A stretch of DNA of 32,657 nucleotides from Bacteroidales bacterium UBA7574. Lineage in GTDB: Bacteria > Bacteroidota > Bacteroidia > Bacteroidales > Paludibacteraceae. The notes beneath the pieces were generated by a model. That model saw only the letters and a program-made list of their open reading frames with translations, ran no database searches and was not told the DNA's origin. Positions 17,900 through 25,097 of the stretch are shown here, in pieces; position 1 is the first letter of the stretch; every line of letters begins with the position of its first letter. The stretch covers positions 3,626 to 36,282 of the forward strand of contig DLLA01000090.1 in the NCBI GenBank assembly GCA_002479035.1, written 5' to 3'. The position numbers and the translations under genes are program-made.

Positions 17900-18094
17900 A
17901 TGATTATTGTACCGGTAAAAGAAGGCGAGAACATTGAACGTGCCATTAAGAAGTTCAAACGCAAATTCGACAAGACAGGCGTTGTGAAAGAGTTGCGTCG
18001 TCGCCAGCAATTTGAGAAACCGTCGGAAATCAAGCGCGAGCGTATGATGCACGCCATCTATGTGCAGCAGATGCATGCTCACGATGATATGTAA
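17900..18094 (+). CDS. rpsU: 30S ribosomal protein bS21
   Basis: 64 residues beginning MIIVPVKEGENIERAIKKFK, a full-length match in size and pattern to bS21: N-terminal helix, basic middle (KELRRRQQFEKPSE-I-KRER), and the Bacteroidetes-type C-terminus with Tyr54 (HAIYVQQMHAHD). A GTG at 17891 is in frame but lies inside the SD, so ATG 17900 is the start. bS21 sits at the 30S platform next to the 16S 3' end; in Bacteroidetes it helps to sequester the anti-SD, with the tyrosine near position 54 taking part. The gene follows tRNA-Leu and ends before a strong intrinsic terminator, so it is its own unit, separate from the downstream genes. Confidence 0.97.
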   Translation: MIIVPVKEGENIERAIKKFKRKFDKTGVVKELRRRQQFEKPSEIKRERMMHAIYVQQMHAHDDM

Positions 18095-18175
18095 TCCTCT
18101 TTGAGAGATAACAGGCAAATACGCAAAGAATAAGAATAGAGGAAAGAATGTTTTTCATAATTAAAGTGTGTGTTG

Positions 18176-18211
18176 AGAGTGCGAACCTGTGAAGGTTCGC
18201 ACTCTTTGTTT
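18176..18211 (+). terminator. Intrinsic terminator after rpsU
   Basis: Perfect 12-bp inverted repeat AGAGTGCGAACC (18176-18187) / GGTTCGCACTCT (18194-18205) with a 6-nt loop TGTGAA, followed by TTTGTTT. It lies about 80 nt after the rpsU stop and should end the tRNA-rpsU transcript. Confidence 0.88.
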
Positions 18212-18254
18212 GTGGTCTGTGCTGACATTGTACTGCAGCAAAATGCAAGGCGCG

Positions 18255-18286
18255 TTTGTGTATTCCCGTATTTTTGCTTACCTTTG
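18255..18286 (+). promoter_or_regulatory. Bacteroidetes-type promoter for the lipoprotein gene
   Basis: TTTG at 18255-18258, 20-nt spacer, TACCTTTG at 18279-18286: an exact consensus fit, with the same -7 octamer and spacing as the tRNA promoter. The start of transcription should be near 18293, which leaves a leader of about 200 nt that includes the 11-bp repeat array. Confidence 0.8.
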
Positions 18287-18311
18287 CGGTATCGTCCTCA
18301 AAGGGTCCGCA

Positions 18312-18355
18312 CTCGTTGCCGTCTCGTTGCCGTCTCGTTGCCGTGTCGTTGCCGT
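18312..18355 (-). repeat. Inverted copy of the 11-bp repeat, four units
   Basis: Read on the minus strand, four 11-mers follow without gaps: one ACGGCAACGAC and three ACGGCAACGAG. Together with the flank AATTA they match the copy at 23957 over about 36 nt. The minus-strand continuation (GCGGAC...) also resembles the next unit of that copy and runs up to the promoter's -7 box. Orientation is opposite to the other copies. Confidence 0.85.
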
Positions 18356-18498
18356 AATTAGCAGCAGGATATCCCGGTGAAAAAAGTGTTGTCAAAGAGG
18401 AGAAAAGCGGGGGCATCAGAGTGTTTTGTCGGGTGACTGTGCGGAAAGAGTGCTAACGGGGATTGTGTCGTTGGATAAGTGTTAATCAACAAGATAAG

Positions 18499-19329
18499 AT
18501 GAAACTGAATATGAAATGGTTGTTGGTGCTGCCAATAATGGTAGCGGTGTTGACGGCTTGCCAGCCGAGTGAGGAACAGCGTGCCTCGGCATTGGTGACA
18601 GAAGCACAGAGTCTGGTGGAAAACGGGCAGTGGCGACAGGCACGGATTGTGCTGGATTCGCTGCACAAAACGTATCCCCAACAGGTGGTGCAGCGCCGAG
18701 CAGCCAAAGCGTTGGGCGACAGTATCACCTATATGGAGGCACAGCGTTCTGTCGCTTATTCGGACTCGCTGCTACAGTTGCTGCTACCGCAGGCTGATGA
18801 ACTGCTGCGGCAGTTTCGATATGAGAAAGATGACCGCTATGAGGACCATGGGCGATATGTGTCGCGTTTGTTAGCGACGAGCAGCAATACATCTCGCAAT
18901 TTCCTGCAGGCGTATGTGCGCGATGACCGCATGACGATTGTGAAGAGTTACTATTATGGTGCCAGACCGGTGGGGCAACAATCGCTGTTCTTGTCAGCCA
19001 ATGGTGAGGAGGTGACCTTTCGTGGGAATAACCATAGTTTTAACGCGGAGGGTTGGCATGAGATAATGACTTTGGAAGATACCTATGCTCTTCAACTGCT
19101 GAATTTTGTCAGTACGCATGCGGACAGTCGTGTGCGTGTGAAAGGAGAGGGAGATGCTCTTGACAAGGTGTGGGTGTATTATCTGACGGACAAAGAAAAG
19201 AAGGCCTTGGTGCAGACCTATCAGTTCGGTTTTTTGATGAAAGATATACGCCAATTGGAAGAGATGTTGCGCATTGCCAATGCGCAGGTGCTGCATTATG
19301 AGAGTAAACATAAGAGCGAAATGTATTGA
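18499..19329 (+). CDS. Lipoprotein of unknown function
   Basis: 276 residues from the ATG at 18499; a TTG at 18463 in the same frame would give an unlikely polar N-extension. The signal peptide ends in the lipobox LTAC, so Cys21 would be lipidated. A helical N-terminal part follows (about residues 25-125: EAQSLVENGQWRQARIVLDSLHKTYP looks like one TPR-type helix pair, then a long heptad-like stretch). After it comes a mixed alpha/beta part (FLSANGEEVTFRGNNHSFNAEG-W-H) and a C-terminal helix (QLEEMLRIANAQVLHYESKHK). I do not recognise a named family. It has its own promoter and stands alone between rpsU and the pyrimidine cluster, so context gives no clear role. Attachment to the inner or outer membrane is inferred from the lipobox only. 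Confidence 0.85.
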   Translation: MKLNMKWLLVLPIMVAVLTACQPSEEQRASALVTEAQSLVENGQWRQARIVLDSLHKTYPQQVVQRRAAKALGDSITYMEAQRSVAYSDSLLQLLLPQADELLRQFRYEKDDRYEDHGRYVSRLLATSSNTSRNFLQAYVRDDRMTIVKSYYYGARPVGQQSLFLSANGEEVTFRGNNHSFNAEGWHEIMTLEDTYALQLLNFVSTHADSRVRVKGEGDALDKVWVYYLTDKEKKALVQTYQFGFLMKDIRQLEEMLRIANAQVLHYESKHKSEMY

Positions 19330-19441
19330 TATACAGGTGGTTGCATTGTTTTGCAGTGTATAAATAAAATGCTATAAACAAGGTGTATTCTGTTAGGGAT
19401 GTGTAATTGTTAGGGTAGTTGGTTAATAATTGTTTTGGCTA

Positions 19442-19472
19442 TTGTGTATGTCGGGAAAGAGTAGTACTTTTG
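19442..19472 (+). promoter_or_regulatory. Promoter of the pyr-gua-pur cluster
   Basis: TTG at 19442-19444, 20-nt spacer, TACTTTTG at 19465-19472, fitting the Bacteroidetes promoter. It is the only consensus promoter I see between the lipoprotein gene and the end of the window, so the ten downstream genes may share it. The -7 box sits in a small palindrome AGTAC-TTTT-GTACT (19463-19476), a possible operator or hairpin. The leader to pyrC is about 100 nt with no recognised riboswitch or PyrR-type attenuator. Confidence 0.7.
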
Positions 19473-19580
19473 TACTCGAATTCGGTGGCAGATTGCTGTA
19501 AGTAGCGTTTGGAATTGTGTGTTGGTATAGTGCGATGTGCCAGCGGATTCAAGAGAACCTCACTCTATAAACAGGTGCAA

Positions 19581-20711
19581 ATGGAACAGAACAGGACGAA
19601 GCAAATACGGATTCCCGCGCTGGTGGATATGCATGTGCATTTCCGAGAGCCGGGCTACCCCCAGAAAGAGACCATCCGTAGTGGCAGCAATGCCGCTATG
19701 TGCGCCGGCTACTCCGACGTGTTTACGATGCCTAACCTCAATCCCGCTCCTGACTGCATAGAAAATCTGCAAATACAACAAGGGATTATTGCCCGCGACA
19801 GCCTTATCGGCGTGCACCCCTATGCCACAATCACCCTCGGCCGTAAAGGCGAGGGTGAACTCGTTAATATAGAACAACTTGCCCCGTTGGTGGCGGGTTT
19901 CTCTGATGACGGGTGCGGCGTGCAGAGCGAGCCGCTGATGCGCGAAGCCATGGAGCGTTGTGCAAGGGTGGGGAGTATGATTGTGGAGCATTGCGAGGTG
20001 AACAGCCTCTTGCACAACGGGTATATACACGCAGGGGCGTACGCACGTGCGCACGGGCATCGGGGTATCTGCTCCGAGAGCGAGTGGCGCGAGGTGGAGC
20101 GGAATATCCGCCTGAGTGAGGAGACCGGATGCCGCCTGCATATCTGCCATATCTCCACCAAAGAGAGTGTGCAACTCATTCGTGAGGCGAAAGCCCGCGG
20201 GGCGAAAGTAACCTGCGAGACGGCACCGCATTATCTGCTTTTGGATGAGCGGTGTATGGGCGAGGACGGCTGCTGGAAGATGAACCCGCCGCTGCGGGGT
20301 GTGGACGACAGAATGGCACTCTTGGCGGGCATACAGGACGGCACGATAGATGTGATTGCCACCGACCATGCGCCGCATACCGCCGAGGAGAAAAGCCGCG
20401 GTCTGGAGCATAGTGCGTTTGGCATTGTGGGGATAGAATGTGCTTTCCCGCTGATGTACACCTATCTGGTGCGCACGGACTTTATCACGTTGGAGCGGCT
20501 GGTGGAACTGATGTCCACCCGTGCACGGGAAATAACGGGACTGCCGCAAGGCACATCGTGGGCAACGTTTGAGGTGGAGACACCCTACGAGATAGACCCC
20601 GACAAGTTCCTGTCCAAAGGACACTCCACGCCTTTTGCGGGCTGGCAGGTCTATGGACGCTGCGTGGAGACCGTGTATAACGGAGAAGTGGTGTATTCAA
20701 TTATGAATTAA
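19581..20711 (+). CDS. pyrC: Dihydroorotase
   Basis: Third step of UMP synthesis: cyclises N-carbamoyl-aspartate to dihydroorotate in the cytoplasm. 376 residues from ATG 19581; a longer frame from 19509 adds 24 residues unlike the family. The signature DMHVHFREPG gives metal ligands His18 and His20 and the substrate Arg22; FSDDG and ATDHAPH complete the class I (Asp-bridged metal) pattern. His18 lies only 18 residues in, so the N-terminal beta-sandwich half seen in ~425-residue PyrC enzymes is missing; CAD-type and some short bacterial class I enzymes share this. The last codons and stop (SIMN-stop) lie in a 7-bp repeat that runs to pyrK 13 nt later. First gene after the promoter at 19442. 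Confidence 0.95.
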   Translation: MEQNRTKQIRIPALVDMHVHFREPGYPQKETIRSGSNAAMCAGYSDVFTMPNLNPAPDCIENLQIQQGIIARDSLIGVHPYATITLGRKGEGELVNIEQLAPLVAGFSDDGCGVQSEPLMREAMERCARVGSMIVEHCEVNSLLHNGYIHAGAYARAHGHRGICSESEWREVERNIRLSEETGCRLHICHISTKESVQLIREAKARGAKVTCETAPHYLLLDERCMGEDGCWKMNPPLRGVDDRMALLAGIQDGTIDVIATDHAPHTAEEKSRGLEHSAFGIVGIECAFPLMYTYLVRTDFITLERLVELMSTRAREITGLPQGTSWATFEVETPYEIDPDKFLSKGHSTPFAGWQVYGRCVETVYNGEVVYSIMN

Positions 20712-20724
20712 GAATTAAGAATTT
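20699..20724 (+). repeat. 7-bp tandem repeat at the pyrC/pyrK junction
   Basis: Three in-phase 7-mers AATTATG, AATTAAG, AATTAAG and a partial fourth (AATTT) leading into the pyrK ATG. The first unit encodes the last residues of PyrC and supplies its stop. Same family as 23259-23293 and 28147-28181. Confidence 0.8.
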
Positions 20725-21465
20725 ATGCAAACTGCTGTATTTGTCCTTTTGTCCAATGAACAGATTGCGAGCCGCGTGTATAAGATGCGGCTGCGCGGGG
20801 CGACTGACGGTATTCGGGCGGGGCAGTTTGTGGACATAGCCGTACCCGGGCAGTATTTGCGCCGACCGATTTCGGTGTGTGATGTGGAGGGTGATGTGCT
20901 GACCCTTATATATAAGGTGGTGGGGGACGGTACTCGCACAATGTCGCAGTTGCAACCGGGTGCCACGCTGAATATACTCACTTGTCTTGGCAATGGCTAC
21001 AATCTTGACAAAGCAGGAGAACACCCGCTGTTGGTAGGGGGTGGAGTAGGTGTGCCGCCGCTCTATTACTTGGCAAAACAACTGCGGGCAAAGGGCAAGC
21101 AAGTGCGGGTGATACTGGGCTTCAATACCCGTGAGGAAGTGTTCTTCGAAGACGAGTTCCGCCGCTTGGGCTGCGAGGTAAAGGTTACCACGGCAGACGG
21201 CTCTTACGGTATAAAAGGATTTGTGACCAATGCCCTCCCCTCTGAAGGGGAGCCGGAGGGGTCTTGTTATTACTACGCCTGCGGACCACTGCCTATGCTC
21301 CGTGCGCTGATACAGGCGGCAGGAACGACCGGCGAGGTGAGTATGGAGGAGCGAATGGGTTGCGGTTTCGGGATATGCGTGGGGTGCAGTATCCAAACGA
21401 AGAACGGCATCAAACGTGTCTGCAAAGAAGGACCGGTGTTTGAGGCGGGGGAAATAAGTTTATGA
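20725..21465 (+). CDS. pyrK: Dihydroorotate dehydrogenase B, electron-transfer subunit
   Basis: 246 residues. PyrK passes electrons from the PyrD flavin through a 2Fe-2S cluster and FAD to NAD+. The N-terminal FAD domain has the RRPIS-V motif (RRPISVCD) and the middle has the NAD-binding GGGVGVPPLYYLA loop. The cluster ligands are Cys213, Cys218, Cys221 and Cys233 (C-x4-C-x2-C-x11-C), as expected for the family. It lies directly before pyrD, the usual arrangement for the heterotetrameric type 1B enzyme. The Ser-Leu-stop end is encoded by the first unit of an 8-bp repeat. No SD; ATG 20725 follows the A/T-rich 7-bp array. Confidence 0.95.
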   Translation: MQTAVFVLLSNEQIASRVYKMRLRGATDGIRAGQFVDIAVPGQYLRRPISVCDVEGDVLTLIYKVVGDGTRTMSQLQPGATLNILTCLGNGYNLDKAGEHPLLVGGGVGVPPLYYLAKQLRAKGKQVRVILGFNTREEVFFEDEFRRLGCEVKVTTADGSYGIKGFVTNALPSEGEPEGSCYYYACGPLPMLRALIQAAGTTGEVSMEERMGCGFGICVGCSIQTKNGIKRVCKEGPVFEAGEISL

Positions 21466-21588
21466 GTTTATAAGTTTATGGGTTTATGCGTGGTTTAGTA
21501 GGTTTAATTAGTTGATACGTTCAACCATTTCAACCTGTCAACGTTTTTAACCACCCATCAACTTATCAACCAATAAACCAATCAACTA
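21457..21588 (+). repeat. Imperfect palindrome of 8-bp arrays between pyrK and pyrD
   Basis: The left arm begins with four 8-mers of type AGTTTATG (21457-21488). The right arm ends with four 8-mers of type ATCAACTT / ATAAACCA (21557-21588), which are close to the reverse complement of the left. Inner parts also pair (GTGGTTTA near 21491 with TTAACCAC near 21548; GTTGA-TACGT-TCAAC at the centre). The whole ~130 bp could form a long, mismatched hairpin in the mRNA. Confidence 0.75.
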
Positions 21589-21593
21589 AAAGA

Positions 21594-22514
21594 ATGGACA
21601 ACAGACTGAATATATCGCTTTCGGGGGTGGAGATGAAGAACCCTGTTATACCGGCATCGGGTACGTGCGGTTTTGGTCAGGAGTTGGCAGAGTGCTACGA
21701 CCTGAATATACTCGGGGCTATCTCGTGCAAGGGTACCACCCGCGAGGCACGCTACGGCAATCCGCTGCCGCGTATCGCCGAGTGTGGTAACTACGGTATG
21801 ATAAACGCCGTGGGGTTGCAGAACCCCGGTGTGGACGAGGTGATAGCGCACGAATTGCCCGCACTGCGAAAGATATACAGCGGTCCGATTATTGCGAACA
21901 TCAGTGGTTTCTCAATTGACGACTACGCCTACACGTGCGAGCGGATAGACAAGGAGACCGATGCGGCTATCTTGGAGGTGAACATCAGTTGCCCCAACGT
22001 ACACAATGGCGGTATGGCGTTTGGTACGAGTGCAGAGGCCGCGGCGGAGGTTACACGCACCGTAAAAGCCGTTACGACGAAGCCTGTATATATGAAACTC
22101 AGTCCGAATGTAACGGACATTGTCTCGATAGCACGGGCGTGCGAAGAGGCGGGGGCGGACGGGCTGTGCCTGATAAATACAATGCTCGGCATGCGGATAG
22201 ACATACGCCGTCGCCGCCCCGTACTGGCAAACCGCTACGGCGGGTATTCGGGGAACGGTATATTCCCCGTGGCACTGCGGATGGTGAACCAAGTGGCACA
22301 GGCGTGCCGGGTACCGATTATCGGTTGCGGCGGTGTGAGCAGGGCGGAAGAGGTGATAGAGATGATGATGGCAGGGGCTACGGCGGTAGAGATAGGGGCA
22401 GCGAACTTGGTCAACCCGATGGTGTGCAAAGAGATGATCGAGGAACTGCCGAGGTTGATGGATGAACTGAAAATAGAGCGGCTGGAGGAGATTGTAGGGA
22501 TAGTCAATAAATAG
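21594..22514 (+). CDS. pyrD: Dihydroorotate dehydrogenase B (NAD+), catalytic subunit
   Basis: 306 residues. Oxidises dihydroorotate to orotate with bound FMN. It begins with the family pattern [19 protein letters not shown]. The catalytic base is Cys133 in [11 protein letters not shown], which marks class 1 (class 2 uses Ser). Lys46 (SCKGTT) and the C-terminal [10 protein letters not shown] / [10 protein letters not shown] phosphate-binding loops fit FMN binding. The length is usual for 1B enzymes, and PyrK next door supports NAD+ rather than quinone or fumarate as acceptor. The start at 21594 follows the right arm of the 8-bp palindrome; the TAG stop lies within the first unit of a 9-bp array. 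Confidence 0.96.
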   Translation: MDNRLNISLSGVEMKNPVIPASGTCGFGQELAECYDLNILGAISCKGTTREARYGNPLPRIAECGNYGMINAVGLQNPGVDEVIAHELPALRKIYSGPIIANISGFSIDDYAYTCERIDKETDAAILEVNISCPNVHNGGMAFGTSAEAAAEVTRTVKAVTTKPVYMKLSPNVTDIVSIARACEEAGADGLCLINTMLGMRIDIRRRRPVLANRYGGYSGNGIFPVALRMVNQVAQACRVPIIGCGGVSRAEEVIEMMMAGATAVEIGAANLVNPMVCKEMIEELPRLMDELKIERLEEIVGIVNK

Positions 22515-22561
22515 AGAAACTAGAAAAACTAGAATATATAGTTGAACTAGCAAAAAGAATT
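22508..22561 (+). repeat. 9-bp tandem array between pyrD and pyrF
   Basis: Six consecutive 9-mers fill the spacer exactly up to the pyrF ATG. Two are identical (AAACTAGAA at 22517 and 22526). The first five share TAG at positions 5-7 of the unit. The first unit contains the pyrD stop codon. Confidence 0.7.
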
Positions 22562-23260
22562 ATGAAAAGAGATGTAATCATAGCATGTGATTTTGCGAGT
22601 GCGGAAGCCACGTATGCTTTCCTAGACCGGTTCACGGAAGAGAAACCGTTTGTAAAGATCGGTATGGAACTTTACTACGCCGAGGGACCGGCTATTGTAC
22701 GCGAACTGAAAGCACGCGGGCATAAGATATTCCTCGACCTCAAACTGCACGACATACCCAACACCGTGAAGAAAGCAATGGCAGTGCTCTCGCGTTTGGA
22801 CGTGGATATGGTGAACCTGCATGCCGCAGGGACGAAAGAGATGATGCGTGCCGCATTGGAGGGCTTGACCCGTGAAGACGGCACCCGTCCTATCCTGTTG
22901 GCGGTAACGCAACTGACCTCTACCAGTGAGGAACGCATGCACGAGGACTTGCTCATACCGGGCAAGATTGGCGATGTGGTGGTGCACTATGCGCAATGTG
23001 CCAAAGAGGCGGGATTAGACGGGGTGGTCTGCTCGCCGCTCGAGGCAGGAATGGTGAAAGCCGCTTGCGGACAGGACTTCCTGACCGTAACACCGGGTAT
23101 CCGTTTTGCCGATGGACAGACGGGCGACCAGGTGAGAATCACCACGCCCGCACGCGCCAAAGAGATTGGCAGCGACTATATCGTGGTAGGGCGACCCATC
23201 ACCGCAGCGGCAGACCCAGTGGCAGCCTATCGGCGGTGCTACCGAGAATTTCTCGGCTAA
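22562..23260 (+). CDS. pyrF: Orotidine 5'-phosphate decarboxylase, short type
   Basis: 232 residues. Last step of UMP synthesis. The catalytic signature [12 protein letters not shown] gives the Asp59-Lys61-...-Asp64 set, and Lys32 (VKIGMELYY) is the usual additional charged residue. The C-terminal phosphate-binding motif is VVGRPIT. Length and motif spacing are those of the short PyrF typical of Bacillus and other bacteria, not the ~270-residue type 2 enzyme that I associate with many Bacteroidetes. ATG at 22562 immediately follows the 9-bp array. Its stop overlaps the start of a 7-bp array. Confidence 0.95.
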   Translation: MKRDVIIACDFASAEATYAFLDRFTEEKPFVKIGMELYYAEGPAIVRELKARGHKIFLDLKLHDIPNTVKKAMAVLSRLDVDMVNLHAAGTKEMMRAALEGLTREDGTRPILLAVTQLTSTSEERMHEDLLIPGKIGDVVVHYAQCAKEAGLDGVVCSPLEAGMVKAACGQDFLTVTPGIRFADGQTGDQVRITTPARAKEIGSDYIVVGRPITAAADPVAAYRRCYREFLG

Positions 23261-23293
23261 TTATGAATTATGAATGAAGAATTAGGAATGATA
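23259..23293 (+). repeat. 7-bp tandem repeat at the pyrF/pyrE junction
   Basis: Five in-phase 7-mers: AATTATG twice, then AATGAAG, AATTAGG and AATGATA. It starts on the last two bases of the pyrF stop and its last base is the A of the pyrE ATG, so it fills the whole spacer. Confidence 0.8.
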
Positions 23294-23931
23294 TGAATTT
23301 GAGTGAACAAATAGCCAAAGACCTGCTGAAGATACGGGCGGTATTTCTGCGTCCCGAAGAGCCGTTTACGTGGGCAAGCGGTATCAAGAGCCCCATCTAT
23401 TGCGACAACCGTCTGACCCTTTCTGATTGCGCGGTGCGCGAGGATGTGGAGAACGGACTGGCAGAGACAATACGCACCTACTACCCCGAGGCGGAGGTAC
23501 TGATGGGTACCTCGACAGCCGGTATTGCGCATGCGGCTATCACGGCTACCAAACTCAACCTCCCGATGGGCTATGTGCGCTCGGGCGCGAAAGACCACGG
23601 ACGCCAGAACCAGATTGAGGGACGATTGGAGAAAGGGCAGAAAGTGGTAGTGGTAGAAGACCTGATTTCCACCGCGGGCAGTTGCATCGAGGTGGTGAAC
23701 GTGCTGCGCGAGGCGGGTGCGGAAGTGCTCGGCGTGGTGTCTATCTTCACCTATGGTATGCAGAAAGGGCTTGACCGTCTGGCAGAGGCACACGTGGAGA
23801 ATCACAGCCTCTCCTGTCTCGATACGTTGGTGGAAGTAGCAGCCCAAGAGGGCTACATTAAAGACGAGGACAAAGCCCGCCTGATACAGTTCCGCAACAA
23901 TCCGAGCGACGAGAGTTGGATGAAGCGGTAA
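23293..23931 (+). CDS. pyrE: Orotate phosphoribosyltransferase
   Basis: 212 residues. Joins orotate to PRPP to give OMP, the substrate of PyrF encoded just before. The PRPP-binding loop is [13 protein letters not shown] (118-130) with the acidic pair Glu122-Asp123. The flexible catalytic loop contributes Lys100, Asp101 and His102 ([14 protein letters not shown]). The N-terminal [16 protein letters not shown] motif contacts orotate. The length is normal. The order K-D-F-E is the same as in the Bacillus pyr operon. Followed by a 112-nt spacer built of 11-bp units. Confidence 0.96.
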   Translation: MNLSEQIAKDLLKIRAVFLRPEEPFTWASGIKSPIYCDNRLTLSDCAVREDVENGLAETIRTYYPEAEVLMGTSTAGIAHAAITATKLNLPMGYVRSGAKDHGRQNQIEGRLEKGQKVVVVEDLISTAGSCIEVVNVLREAGAEVLGVVSIFTYGMQKGLDRLAEAHVENHSLSCLDTLVEVAAQEGYIKDEDKARLIQFRNNPSDESWMKR

Positions 23932-23933
23932 TC

Positions 23934-24021
23934 CCCGTGTCCTTGTCGGGTCAATTACGGCAACGACACGGCAACGAGACGGCAACGACAGCGGACTTTC
24001 TCGAGACTTTACCCTGTTTTT
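23934..24021 (+). repeat. 11-bp array between pyrE and pyrB, eight units
   Basis: Eight consecutive 11-mers in one phase. The central three (23956-23988) are TACGGCAACGA, CACGGCAACGA and GACGGCAACGA. The units on both sides can be aligned one-to-one with units of the array at 8591-8667 (for example CAGCGGACTTT here, CAGCAGACAAT there). It is thus a colinear relative, same orientation. Confidence 0.8.
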
Positions 24022-24043
24022 AACGAACAAACAAACCCCATAT

Positions 24044-25093
24044 ATGCGTCATCTTTTAGACCCGACCGATTTGACCACAGCGGAGATTGAGAATATCATC
24101 AATCGTGCGTTGGACATCATTGCCCACCCCGTCCAGTACGCTGACGCTTGCCGCGGCAAGAAGTTGGCAACGCTTTTCTATGAGCCGAGTACCCGTACCC
24201 GACTGAGTTTTACAGCCGCAATGATGGAACTCGGCGGCAACGTGCTGGGCTTCTCCGACGCCAAGTCGAGTTCGGTGAGCAAGGGCGAGACGGTAGCCGA
24301 TACGGTGCGTGTTATCTCGTCGTTTGCCGACATCATCGCCATGCGCCACTACAAAGAGGGTGCACCTCGCGTGGCGAGCGAGTACAGCCGTATTCCCGTC
24401 ATCAATGCGGGCGACGGCGGACACAGCCACCCTACGCAGACGATGACCGACCTGCTGACTATACGACGCGAACTCGGACGCTTTGCCCATCTGACTATAG
24501 GTCTCTGCGGCGACCTGAAATACGGGCGCACCGTCCATTCGCTCATCAAGGCAATGCGCCGCTACGAGGGGACGCATTTTGTACTGATTTCGCCCGCCGA
24601 ACTGCGCCTGCCCGACTATATGAAGCAGGAACTTGGCGACAACTACACCGAGGTGCAGACGCTTGAGGAGGCGATGCCGCTGGTGGACGTACTCTATATG
24701 ACGCGCGTACAGCAGGAGCGTTTTGCCGATCAGGACGAGTATGAGCGGCTCAAAGATGCGTTTATTCTCGATACGGAGAAGATGGCACTGGCGAAAAAGG
24801 ATATGATTGTGCTGCACCCGCTGCCCCGTGTGAACGAGATAACGGTGGACGTAGACAACGACCCGCGTGCCGCATATTTCCGTCAGGTAGAGAACGGCAA
24901 GTATGTGCGTATGGCATTGATTTATACGCTGCTGCAATGGAAAAACGAACAGCAGATGCAGCCTGAGACGCACCTGACGGACACGCTCTGCCACAACGAC
25001 CGCTGTATCGTAACCACTGAACCCGTGCCGCACAAGGTGTATGTGGACAGCGAAGGTAATACTCGTTGCTTCTATTGCGACCACCTGATTTAA
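24044..25093 (+). CDS. pyrB: Aspartate carbamoyltransferase with C-terminal PyrI-like zinc module
   Basis: 349 residues. Makes N-carbamoyl-aspartate from carbamoyl phosphate and aspartate. The catalytic chain (residues 1 to ~303) has the carbamoyl-phosphate motif [10 protein letters not shown] (47-56), Lys80 in the SKGET loop, Arg101 in MRH, His129 in HPTQT, and the Asp-domain MTRVQQERF and HPLPRVNEI loops. About 12 linker residues lead to a tail with C316-x4-C321-x20-C342-x2-C345. This matches the E. coli PyrI zinc site (C109-x4-C114-x23-C138-x2-C141) in spacing and neighbours (C-x-N-x-x-C-I, EPV, C-x-Y-C). The nucleotide-binding domain of PyrI is absent and guaB follows 35 nt later. The zinc domain is what touches the catalytic chain in E. 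coli ATCase, so the tail may brace the trimer or bind partners. CTP/ATP control by a normal PyrI is not evident here. Confidence 0.95.
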   Translation: MRHLLDPTDLTTAEIENIINRALDIIAHPVQYADACRGKKLATLFYEPSTRTRLSFTAAMMELGGNVLGFSDAKSSSVSKGETVADTVRVISSFADIIAMRHYKEGAPRVASEYSRIPVINAGDGGHSHPTQTMTDLLTIRRELGRFAHLTIGLCGDLKYGRTVHSLIKAMRRYEGTHFVLISPAELRLPDYMKQELGDNYTEVQTLEEAMPLVDVLYMTRVQQERFADQDEYERLKDAFILDTEKMALAKKDMIVLHPLPRVNEITVDVDNDPRAAYFRQVENGKYVRMALIYTLLQWKNEQQMQPETHLTDTLCHNDRCIVTTEPVPHKVYVDSEGNTRCFYCDHLI

Positions 25094-25097
25094 TTTC

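Larger units (their letters stand above)
18095..18498 (+). other. 404-nt gene-free stretch between rpsU and lipoprotein gene
   Basis: In order it holds an A-rich stretch, the rpsU terminator (18176-18211), a consensus promoter (18255-18286), an inverted copy of the 11-bp repeat family (18312-18355) and about 140 nt of untranslated leader with no recognisable riboswitch. Short open frames across the repeat on either strand only reflect the repeat and are not genes. Confidence 0.7.

Noticed and set aside
18170..18416. Small open frames across the 11-bp repeat (both strands) giving Leu-Pro-Ser-Arg-Cys-like peptides
   Set aside because: Similar peptides appear opposite the other repeat copies, so they reflect the repeated DNA; no start signals, and the stretch holds a terminator and promoter.
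19509..19580. Longer pyrC start adding 24 residues
   Set aside because: The extension does not look like dihydroorotase and lies in the leader; ATG 19581 gives a normal N-terminus just before the first strand.
19473..19580. PyrR-type attenuator or purine riboswitch in the pyrC leader
   Set aside because: I found no purine-riboswitch core, no PyrR binding loop and no terminator/antiterminator pair in the ~100-nt leader.
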